Shown here one piece after another: positions 57,372-64,000 of a stretch of 64,000 nt of DNA. The stretch comes from Gordonia sp. X0973 (GTDB lineage: Bacteria > Actinomycetota > Actinomycetes > Mycobacteriales > Mycobacteriaceae): contig NZ_CP054691.1 of assembly GCF_013348785.1 (NCBI RefSeq), positions 2,976,001-3,040,000 of the forward strand, in the 5' to 3' direction. The notes under the pieces were generated by a model. It was given only the letters and a program-made list of their open reading frames with translations, was not told where the DNA came from and did not search any database. A program made the translations under genes and the position numbers. Numbering within the stretch: position 1 is the stretch's first letter; each line of letters opens with the position of its first letter.

Positions 57372-58247
57372 TCAGCCCGCCACTCTCACCGTCGTCGAGG
57401 TGCCCCAGATCATGAGACCGAGGAAGAAGTCCAGCAGCGCGATCAGGACCAGCGCGGTACGGACGGCGTGACCCACGGCCACGCCGACGCCCGCGGGACC
57501 GCCGCTGGCGTAGTAGCCGTAGTAGCAGTGCACCAGGATGATCACGAACGCGAAGATCAGGACCTTGCCGAAGGACCAGAGGACGTCCTCCGGTGGCAGG
57601 AACAAGTTGAAGTAGTGGTCATAGGAGCCGCCGGACTGCCCGTTGAACACGGTGTTGATCGTGCGCGACGCCAGGTAGGCCGCGAGCAGGCCGAGCACGT
57701 ACAGCGGGATGACGGCGACGAAGCCGGCGATCACCCGGGTGCTGACCAGGAACGGGATCGACGGGACCGCCATCACCTCGAGCGCGTCGATCTCCTCGGA
57801 GATCCGCATGGCGCCCAGCTGGGCGGTGAAGCCACAGCCCACCGTCGCCGAGAGTGCCAGGCCCGCGACCAGGGGCGCGACCTCGCGCGTGTTGACGTAG
57901 GCGGAGAGGAAGCCGGTGAGCGCCTGCGCACCGAGGTTCTGCAGTGCGGCGTAGCCCTGCATGCCGACCACGACGCCGGTGAAGCCCGACATCAGGACCA
58001 TGACGCCGACGGTGCCCAGGATGACGGCCAAACCGCCGGAGCCGAAGGCCACCTCGGCGAGGATGCGCAGCACCTCGCGGTAGTAGTGCGTGATCGTGCG
58101 CGGGATCCACGCGATCGTGCGCGCGTAGAACGACATCTGCGTGCCGGCGCCGTCGAGCACCGACAACGGCTTGTTGATCTGCTTGCGCAGCTCGTACCCG
58201 ACGTACTCGGCACGGCTCTTGGCAATGGTCACGCCGCCTTCAGTCAC
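57372..58247 (-). CDS. YrbE-type permease B of the Mce transporter
   Basis: 291 residues from GTG at 58247. It is an MlaE/YrbE permease with five membrane helices and the EIDALEVM motif (about residue 165) in the EQ loop that contacts the ATPase. It forms the membrane pore with YrbEA. Adjacent to yrbEA by two bases (58247/58249). Confidence 0.93.
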   Translation of the reverse strand: MTEGGVTIAKSRAEYVGYELRKQINKPLSVLDGAGTQMSFYARTIAWIPRTITHYYREVLRILAEVAFGSGGLAVILGTVGVMVLMSGFTGVVVGMQGYAALQNLGAQALTGFLSAYVNTREVAPLVAGLALSATVGCGFTAQLGAMRISEEIDALEVMAVPSIPFLVSTRVIAGFVAVIPLYVLGLLAAYLASRTINTVFNGQSGGSYDHYFNLFLPPEDVLWSFGKVLIFAFVIILVHCYYGYYASGGPAGVGVAVGHAVRTALVLIALLDFFLGLMIWGTSTTVRVAG

Positions 58248-58248
58248 G

Positions 58249-59055
58249 CTAGGCCCCCTTAGCCGGAACGACCTGCAGGTAGACCGCGGTCAAGATGAGG
58301 TTGGCGAAGAACAGCAGCAGGAAGGTGATGACGACGGACTGGTTCACCGCGTCGCCGACACCCTTCGGACCGCCCTTGGGGTTGAGGCCCTTGTACGCCG
58401 CGACGACGCCGGCGATGACACCGAAGATCGCGGCCTTCACCGTCGAGATATAGAGGTCGGGCAACTGGGCCAGTGACCCGAAGGAGGCCAGATACGCGCC
58501 CGGGGTACCGCCCTGGACGACGACGTTGAAGAAGTAGCCGCCGGCGATGCCGATGACCGCGACCAGTCCGTTGAGCAGGATCGCGACGAGCACCATCGCG
58601 AGCACGCGGGGCACCACCAGTCGCTGGACCGGGTTGATGCCCAGCACCTCCATCGCGTCGATCTCCTCGCGAATGGTGCGGGCACCGAGGTCGGCCGCCA
58701 CCGCGGAACCCGCGGCACCGGCCACCAGAAGCGACGTGACCAGCGGCGATCCCTGCTGGATGACCACCAGGACGCTGGCCGCGCCGGTGTAGGACTCCGC
58801 ACCGATCTGCTTGATCAGCGAACCGGTCTGCAGGGAGACGATCGCACCGAACGGGATGGCGATGAGCGCCGTCGGCAGGATCGTCACGCTGGCGATGAAC
58901 CACGCCTGCTGGATGAACTCCCGCCATTGGAACGGGCGCACTGTGGACTGGCGCGCGACGTCGATGAATAGCTGGACGATCCGCCCGGTTTGTTCAAGCG
59001 CCCCGGAGCCGGCCTTCGCGATCCTATCGACACCACGCTCGGTGGCGGTCGTCAT
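58249..59055 (-). CDS. YrbE-type permease A of the Mce transporter
   Basis: 268 residues from ATG at 59055. Same MlaE/YrbE fold with EEIDAMEVLGINPVQRLVVPRV as the ATPase-contact loop and five membrane helices. It is the first permease gene after mkl/mceG, seven bases downstream. Confidence 0.93.
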   Translation of the reverse strand: MTTATERGVDRIAKAGSGALEQTGRIVQLFIDVARQSTVRPFQWREFIQQAWFIASVTILPTALIAIPFGAIVSLQTGSLIKQIGAESYTGAASVLVVIQQGSPLVTSLLVAGAAGSAVAADLGARTIREEIDAMEVLGINPVQRLVVPRVLAMVLVAILLNGLVAVIGIAGGYFFNVVVQGGTPGAYLASFGSLAQLPDLYISTVKAAIFGVIAGVVAAYKGLNPKGGPKGVGDAVNQSVVITFLLLFFANLILTAVYLQVVPAKGA

Positions 59056-59061
59056 CTCCTA

Positions 59062-60261
59062 TTAGCTCCCACTGCTCTCGTCCGGCGCCTTGGACGGGGT
59101 GACCCAGTCGGTCTCGTCGGCCGCGTCGCCAATGGTGTTGAACACGTCGGTATCGGCGCCGCTGGCGGTGGCACCGGCGGCCGCACTGCCGACGGCGGTG
59201 GCCACCGCGGCGGTCTGCGCGGCACTGGTCGCCGCCGACTGCATGGCGGCCTGCGCACGATTCTCGGCGAGGATCTTGTCCTCCTCCACCATGCTGCGGC
59301 GGATCGCCTCCTGGGCGTTCGCGGGCAGCGTGTGGATGATCTCCTCGACGTTGCGGCGGTGGCGCGCGGAGGCCTTGCGCTCGGGCATGCCCGGGTTCGG
59401 CTGGACCTGGGCGATGATCTCGCTGAAGTCGTCCTTCGTGCCACCACCGGAGATGCCGGCTGCCTGCATCGCGGCCTCCGCGGCGGCGACGGCCTCGTCC
59501 TTCTCCTCGGACATGCCGATCGGGCCGAAGCGGTCACCGGAGAGGAACTGCTTGACGACGGGCTGCTCCGAGGTCAGCAGCACCTCGCGGGGGCCGAACA
59601 TGACCAATTCCTTGCGGAAGAGCATGCCGATGTTGTCCGGGATCGTCCGCGCGATGTTGATGTTGTGCGTGACGATGAGGATCGTCGCGTCGATCTGCGC
59701 GTTGATGTCGATCAGCAGCTGGCTGATGTAGGCGGTACGGACCGGGTCCAGACCCGAGTCCGGCTCGTCACAGAGGATGATCTGCGGGTCCAGCACCAGG
59801 GCGCGGGCCAGGCCGGCGCGCTTGCGCATACCGCCGGAGATCTCACCGGGGAGCTTGTCCTCCGCGCCGGCCAGACCGACGAGGTCGATCTTCTCCATGA
59901 CGATGGAGCGGATCTCGGACTCCGACTTCTTGGTGTGCTCGCGCAACGGGAACGCGATGTTGTCGTAGAGGCTCATCGAGCCGAACAGCGCGCCGTCCTG
60001 GAACAGGACGCCGAACAGCTTGCGGATCTCGTAGAGCTCACGGGCCGAACACTTGGTGATGTCGGTGCCGTCGATGATGACCGATCCCTGTTCGGGATGC
60101 AGCAGACCGATCAGCGTCTTCAAGAACACCGACTTACCGGTGCCCGACGGGCCCAGCAGCGCACTGACCTCGCCCTCGGGCAGAGTCAGCGTAACGTCGC
60201 GCCAAATGTTCTGAGAGCCGAAGGACTTGGTCAGTCCCTCCACGCTTACTTCAACACCCAC
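59062..60261 (-). CDS. Mkl/MceG ABC ATPase of the Mce transporter
   Basis: 399 residues from GTG at 60261, with GGAGG before it. The ATPase domain (about 1-250) has Walker A GPSGTGKS (37-44), signature ISGGM (141-145), Walker B ILCDEP with Asp165/Glu166 and the H-loop His199. A 140-residue Ala-rich, helical C-terminal extension follows; it is typical of mycobacterial MceG. It powers the YrbE permease. In this window it heads one operon with yrbEA-mceF, unlike M. tuberculosis where mceG stands alone. Confidence 0.95.
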   Translation of the reverse strand: MGVEVSVEGLTKSFGSQNIWRDVTLTLPEGEVSALLGPSGTGKSVFLKTLIGLLHPEQGSVIIDGTDITKCSARELYEIRKLFGVLFQDGALFGSMSLYDNIAFPLREHTKKSESEIRSIVMEKIDLVGLAGAEDKLPGEISGGMRKRAGLARALVLDPQIILCDEPDSGLDPVRTAYISQLLIDINAQIDATILIVTHNINIARTIPDNIGMLFRKELVMFGPREVLLTSEQPVVKQFLSGDRFGPIGMSEEKDEAVAAAEAAMQAAGISGGGTKDDFSEIIAQVQPNPGMPERKASARHRRNVEEIIHTLPANAQEAIRRSMVEEDKILAENRAQAAMQSAATSAAQTAAVATAVGSAAAGATASGADTDVFNTIGDAADETDWVTPSKAPDESSGS

Positions 60262-60343
60262 GGCGGATCCCTCCAGTTATTCGTCCCGCGCGACAGCCAA
60301 GGCGTGACTCCCGCATCCCCTGAGGACATATGTGGTCGGAGTC

Positions 60344-60374
60344 ACTGTATCCCACCGCATGAGTCGCTCATGCG
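60344..60374 (-). promoter_or_regulatory. mce operon promoter with overlapping palindrome
   Basis: On the reverse strand a -10-like TACAGT (60344-60349) lies just below the palindrome CGCATGAG-TCG-CTCATGCG (60356-60374), which would overlap the -35 region. The start codon of mkl is about 80 bases away. The 60262-60645 gap otherwise holds the two rplL terminators. Confidence 0.45.
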
Positions 60375-60568
60375 TAAAGGTGGCCCCAGCAAGCTCTGTC
60401 GCTGTCGGACGACATCGCCACACACTGTGTCGGAACGCACACCCTACTCACCAGTAGGGCTTAACGGCTCTTAAGAGTAGCCCATCACAAGCCGTGCTCC
60501 AAGTGGCCTGCGACCAACCCCGTCCCGACGGCGGACGGCGGACCGCGACCCGCCCGCAAAATACGCGA

Positions 60569-60599
60569 ATGCCCCGCGAGAACGAGTCTCGCGGGGCAT
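60569..60599 (-). terminator. terminator 2 after rplL
   Basis: ATGCCCCGCGAG and its exact inverse around AACGAGT, with a short TATTTT on the reverse strand just after it. Confidence 0.75.
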
Positions 60600-60616
60600 C
60601 GCGGAAGTGCTCCTCA

Positions 60617-60636
60617 CCGGCCCCGTGCGGGGCCGG
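60617..60636 (-). terminator. terminator 1 after rplL
   Basis: CCGGCCCC-GTGC-GGGGCCGG, ten bases past the rplL stop. It is a perfect eight-base-arm hairpin with a four-base loop. Confidence 0.65.
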
Positions 60637-60645
60637 CTCAGCGGG

Positions 60646-61038
60646 TCACTTGAGGGAGACGGTAGCGCCGGCCTCTTCGAGCTTGGCCTTGGCAGCCTCG
60701 GCGTCGTCCTTGGAAACCTTCTCCAGGATCGGCTTGGGCGCACCCTCGACGAGGTCCTTGGCCTCCTTCAGGCCCAGACCCGCGACGACCTCGCGGACGA
60801 CCTTGATGACCTGGATCTTCTTGTCGCCGGCACCCTCGAGGATGACGTCGAACTCGTCCTGGTCGGCGGCGGCGGCGTCGCCACCGGCGGCCGGTGCGGC
60901 ACCGGCAGCGGCAACGGCGACCGGGGCGGCCGCGGTGACCTCGAAGACCTCTTCGAACTTCTTCACGAAATCGCTGAGCTCCAGCAGGGTCAGTTCCTTG
61001 AACTGATCGATGAGCTCGTCAGCGCTGAGCTTCGCCAT
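60646..61038 (-). CDS. rplL: 50S ribosomal protein L7/L12
   Basis: 130 residues from ATG at 61038. Standard L7/L12: an N-terminal dimer domain ([31 protein letters not shown]), an Ala/Gly hinge (about 36-57), and the C-terminal domain ([38 protein letters not shown]..). It forms the ribosomal stalk with L10, whose gene is 90 bases upstream. Confidence 0.99.
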   Translation of the reverse strand: MAKLSADELIDQFKELTLLELSDFVKKFEEVFEVTAAAPVAVAAAGAAPAAGGDAAAADQDEFDVILEGAGDKKIQVIKVVREVVAGLGLKEAKDLVEGAPKPILEKVSKDDAEAAKAKLEEAGATVSLK

Positions 61039-61128
61039 GATTGGCGTCCTTCCTTATAGGTGGTCGACCGCTGCTCGTCGCAGTGCCGACCGGGTTTGTG
61101 CTGTGACCGGGTGGTCAGGCGGCGGGGA

Positions 61129-61656
61129 TTACTCCTCGCCCGCAGCTTCCTTCTTCTGCTGCAGGGCCGCGGCGAGGCGCGCCACCTGCGATGCCGGCTG
61201 GTTGAACAGTCCGGCGGCCTTGGCCAAGTTGCCCTTCATGGCACCGGCGAGCTTGGCCAGGAGGACCTCACGGGTCTCCAGGTCGGCGATCTTGTCGATC
61301 TCGGCCACCGACAGCACGCGGCCGTCCATGTAGCCGCCCTTGACGACAAGGGCCTTGTTCTCCTTGGCGAAGTTCTTGATCGCCTTGGCCGCGACAACGG
61401 GCTCGCCTTCGATGAAGGCGATGGCCGTCGGGCCGGAGAACAGCTCGTCGAGCCCTTCCACGCCCGCCTCTTTTGCGGCGAGCTTGGTCAGGGTGTTCTT
61501 GGCGACGGAGTAGGTTGCGCCCTCACCGAGGGAACGACGCAGCTCGGAGATCGCGGGAACGGAAAGGCCACGGTATTCCGTGACGACCGCAGCCGTGGAG
61601 CCCTTGAACTGTTCTGCGATCTCCGCTACTGCGGCGACCTTGTCGGACTTGGCCAT
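61129..61656 (-). CDS. rplJ: 50S ribosomal protein L10
   Basis: 175 residues from ATG at 61656. L10 features: the N-terminal rRNA-binding domain with [18 protein letters not shown] and NTLTKLAA, then [15 protein letters not shown], and the C-terminal helix that binds L7/L12 dimers. It is the first gene of rplJL, with a leader hairpin upstream. Confidence 0.98.
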   Translation of the reverse strand: MAKSDKVAAVAEIAEQFKGSTAAVVTEYRGLSVPAISELRRSLGEGATYSVAKNTLTKLAAKEAGVEGLDELFSGPTAIAFIEGEPVVAAKAIKNFAKENKALVVKGGYMDGRVLSVAEIDKIADLETREVLLAKLAGAMKGNLAKAAGLFNQPASQVARLAAALQQKKEAAGEE

Positions 61657-61725
61657 ACTTCGCCTCCTCTCATTTCACGTGGATGCGCAGAGAGTCGTCG
61701 GGCGGGGCATCGTCGTCGACACGGC

Positions 61726-61761
61726 AAACAAAAACGCCCCGCGCAGGAAGCACACGGGGCG
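61726..61761 (-). terminator. leader hairpin-terminator before rplJ
   Basis: On the reverse strand CGCCCC...GGGGCG is followed by TTTTTGTTT, an intrinsic terminator inside the transcribed leader between the -10 near 61786 and the rplJ start. It is the expected place for the L10 leader, where L10 controls its own operon; the loop contains GUGUGCUUCC. Confidence 0.6.
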
Positions 61762-61785
61762 TACGGTCGCGGCGCCGGGCGTCGC

Positions 61786-61791
61786 ACTGTA
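61786..61791 (-). promoter_or_regulatory. rplJL promoter -10 element
   Basis: TACAGT on the reverse strand, the same hexamer as in the rpoB and mkl promoter regions. A clear -35 is not seen. Confidence 0.4.
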
Positions 61792-61933
61792 TTCCTCGGG
61801 TCATCCTGCGTGGGCCGCCGACGCGTGTTGACGTCGAGCCTTCGATGGGTCGTCGTGACTCCCCATGACCAACGGTCTCTGGCTGAACCTTGCTATGGGC
61901 ATACGCCCACAACAAGCGCCTAGGCTACCGGGT

Positions 61934-63181
61934 ATGGCCCAGCGATCCAAATCCGATTCCCCGCATCCGGACTGGTCGGAGTCACAGTCCGCGCAGACCG
62001 AGACGGCCGCGCGCGCGGCCGAGGCCGCCGACGCGGTGATGTCGCGCCACCTGCACCGTCTCGCCGGAATACCCGGCACGGCCATCGCCACCGTCGCCTG
62101 GCCCCCCACCGCGACCAGCTCCTGGCATTACTGGTGGCACGCGCACCTCGTCGACCTGCTCGTCGACGCCGAGGTCGCCCGACCCGGTTCGGTCGGCCGC
62201 CCGACGGTCCGCAGGCTGTTGCGCGGCATCCACCTGCACAACCTCATGCGCTGGTGGAATGACTACTACGACGACATGGCCTGGCTCGGGCTGGCCATCG
62301 AACGCTCGCGGCGCCACCTGGACGTCGGCTCCGCCCGCGGGCAGCGCATCCTCGCCAAGCGGATCTTCGACTCGTGGTCGCCGACCAAGGGCGGCGGCAT
62401 CCCGTGGCGGACGATGGACTACTTCTTCAACACCCCGGCCAACGGCCCGGGAGCAGTCCTGATGGCGCGCACCGGATCCCCCGAGCGGGCGGTGCAGATG
62501 TGCGACTGGATGCACGACACCCTCGTCGCGCCGGACACCGGGCTGATCTACGACGGCATCAAGCCGCCGTTGTCGCCCGAATCCGGCGCCGAGCCGGAGA
62601 TGGTGCGCGACATCTACACCTACTGCCAGGGCGTGGTACTCGGCGCGGAGGTCGAGGCGCTGCGCGCGACCGGCGACGTCAAGCACCGCGAGCGGATCAG
62701 CGCCCTCCTGCGCGCGATCGAGGACCACATGCTGGTCGACGCCGAACTCACCGTCGCGAAGGATCCCGCCTCCCCCGACGCCGGTGACACCGTGACCCGC
62801 ACCGCGCGGATCGTGCCCGCCGGGGGCGGCGGCGACGGCGGCCTGTTCGCCGGGATCCTGGTGCGCTACCTCGCGCTGGTGGCCACCGACCTGCCCGACG
62901 GACCCGGTGCCGACGAGGTGCGCGCCCGCGCGGCGCGGATCGTGCTCGACACCGGCGAAGCCGTGTGGCAGACCCGCGCCATCGTCAACGACCGCCCGCT
63001 GTTCAGTGCCGACTGGCGCCGCACCGCGGTCATCCCCACCGATTCCGGCACCGAGGCGAGGTTCATCGCGGGTGCGGTCACCTCGTCGGAGACCCCGGAG
63101 CGAGACCTCTCGGTCCAGCTGTCGGGATGGATGGCGCTGGAGGCGGCCGCACGCGTCGCCGCGGGACTCGCCGAGCACTGA
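61934..63181 (+). CDS. GH76 family protein (alpha-1,6-mannanase-like)
   Basis: 415 residues from ATG at 61934; the frame extends upstream but the region there is the rplJ promoter. An (alpha/alpha)6 barrel of the GH76 type: WNDYYDDMAWLGLA with the paired Asp likely catalytic (about residue 115), WSPTKGGGIPWR, YTYCQGVVLGAEVEAL and GLFAGILVRYLA. GH76 enzymes cleave alpha-1,6-mannans. No signal peptide is seen, so a cytosolic role is possible. It is divergent from rplJ and followed by an S15-type hydrolase gene after a 242-base gap with no further gene. Confidence 0.85.
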   Translation: MAQRSKSDSPHPDWSESQSAQTETAARAAEAADAVMSRHLHRLAGIPGTAIATVAWPPTATSSWHYWWHAHLVDLLVDAEVARPGSVGRPTVRRLLRGIHLHNLMRWWNDYYDDMAWLGLAIERSRRHLDVGSARGQRILAKRIFDSWSPTKGGGIPWRTMDYFFNTPANGPGAVLMARTGSPERAVQMCDWMHDTLVAPDTGLIYDGIKPPLSPESGAEPEMVRDIYTYCQGVVLGAEVEALRATGDVKHRERISALLRAIEDHMLVDAELTVAKDPASPDAGDTVTRTARIVPAGGGGDGGLFAGILVRYLALVATDLPDGPGADEVRARAARIVLDTGEAVWQTRAIVNDRPLFSADWRRTAVIPTDSGTEARFIAGAVTSSETPERDLSVQLSGWMALEAAARVAAGLAEH

Positions 63182-63423
63182 CGCCGATCTCCGTCGAACT
63201 TGGTCAAACGACCAGTCGGACAACGGAATCGGGTTTCCGAAATGCCACCCCCCGGTTAACGATTTGTGACGCCTATCCGATATATTCGGCAACAGCGTCC
63301 CGGTGGCGTGCGTCACAGCCAGAGTTTGCCTCTCTAGATATGATGCACCGCACTGAATCGCTACAGGTTCGACCCAACGACGGGCACCGTGCCCCTCGGC
63401 TGCGCCGACAGGCAGGTGAAGTG

Positions 63424-64000
63424 ATGGCTTACCAGCTGGATCCCACGAGTCGGAAGGGTGCGCGCAAAGCCGCCCCGAGGCCGCTCGGCCCCGTCGAGCG
63501 GCCCGACCCGCACGCCCTGCCGCTCGGTGACCCCACCGGCGGCGCCGACGCCCGCGAATGGCTCGTCAGCGTCGACGGCAAGCAGCCCTATCCACGGGTC
63601 CACATCGACCGGAACGTCACCATTACCATGAGTGACGGCGTCCGCCTGCGCGCCACTGTCGTCCGCCCGGCCAGCCGGCTCGGCACCCCGGTGACCGCAC
63701 CGCACCCCGCGATCCTCTCGGTCAACCCGTACAACCGCGCCCTCCTCGACGCCCTCGACGGCGGCCTGCACGCGCCGGTGGTCGGGAAGGCGCTGCGCTC
63801 GGCGTCGGGGGCGGTCGACGCCAGCGGCACCGTCCTGGAGGGGGTCACCCGCCTCACCGGCGTCGTCGCCGGCGGCGGACTCGACGTGTTCGGGATCAAC
63901 CGCAACCTCGTGCGCAGCGGATACGTGCAGATCATGGTCGACGTGCGCGGTACCGGTGCGTCGCAGGGCAAATGGCAGATCCTGGGCGCCCGCGAGCAGA
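63424..64000 (+). CDS. S15/CocE-type hydrolase, N-terminal part (3' truncated by window edge)
   Basis: The frame is open from ATG at 63424 (GTG at 63421 is an alternative) to the window edge, 192 residues. After a head of about 55 residues the CocE/X-Pro dipeptidyl peptidase S15 domain starts: VTITMSDGVRLRATVVRP, PAILSVNPYNR, and near the edge MVDVRGTGASQGKW. The catalytic Ser would lie just beyond the window. Such enzymes cleave esters or acyl amides. No signal peptide is visible. Confidence 0.8.
   Translation, partial: MAYQLDPTSRKGARKAAPRPLGPVERPDPHALPLGDPTGGADAREWLVSVDGKQPYPRVHIDRNVTITMSDGVRLRATVVRPASRLGTPVTAPHPAILSVNPYNRALLDALDGGLHAPVVGKALRSASGAVDASGTVLEGVTRLTGVVAGGGLDVFGINRNLVRSGYVQIMVDVRGTGASQGKWQILGAREQ

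Overview
The window is high-GC actinobacterial DNA from a mycolic-acid-forming member of the Mycobacteriales, most like Gordonia or a close relative. The clues are an MmpS/MmpL pair, a secreted mycolyltransferase, a full mce import locus, a SigF/RsbW stress module, mycobacterial-type RpoB/RpoC, and dispersed palindromic repeats of a kind I associate with Gordonia. The genus is inferred; there is no rRNA or other species marker in the window.

Layout. 0-8 kb: the end of an mmpS gene, an MmpL transporter, a small membrane protein, a DUF2236 oxygenase, and a MinD/ParA-like ATPase flanked by two paralogous TetR regulators with related operator-like sites. 7.6-13.9 kb: one giant secreted protein (2072 aa) whose last 1600 residues are PGRS-like glycine repeats without a PE domain; two KstR-like palindromes lie in its upstream region. 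14-20 kb: two DUF3558 lipoproteins, one fused in frame to an S4 RNA-binding domain, a DUF1508 protein, and two paralogous secreted proteins of unknown function, each with a CRP/GlxR-like site upstream. 20-27 kb: a mycolyltransferase, an acetoacetate decarboxylase-family gene behind a KstR-like half-matched box, an IS481-family element sitting inside a dispersed repeat, and a GH92 mannosidase that carries copies of the same repeat translated in frame.

27-40 kb: an orphan MbtH protein, an acyl-CoA dehydrogenase, a flavodoxin, a DMT transporter, a methyltransferase and a SixA-like phosphatase, followed by a general-stress island (membrane protein, STAS protein, Pro-rich peptide, PAS-ANTAR, CsbD, ChaB, Dps, SigF, RsbW). 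Six promoters here fit GTTT-N16-GGGTAT/A or a close variant, which suggests that SigF drives the island and its own gene. A DinB2-type polymerase with an unusual steric-gate residue adjoins sigF.

40-64 kb: rpoC and rpoB (reverse strand), then a continuous reverse-strand mce operon read as mkl/mceG - yrbEA - yrbEB - mceABCDEF - two Mce-associated proteins, then rplL and rplJ with a leader attenuator, a GH76-type mannanase-like protein and the start of an S15/CocE-type hydrolase. The mce locus thus lies between rplJL and rpoBC. RpoB carries three substitutions in the rifampicin-resistance region, including Asn at the position of E. coli Ser531.

Most genes form a cell-envelope and stress programme: lipid export (MmpL), lipid or steroid import (Mce), mycolate transfer, secreted repeat proteins and SigF stress proteins. 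Regulatory sites listed here are motif matches read by eye and have not been tested.
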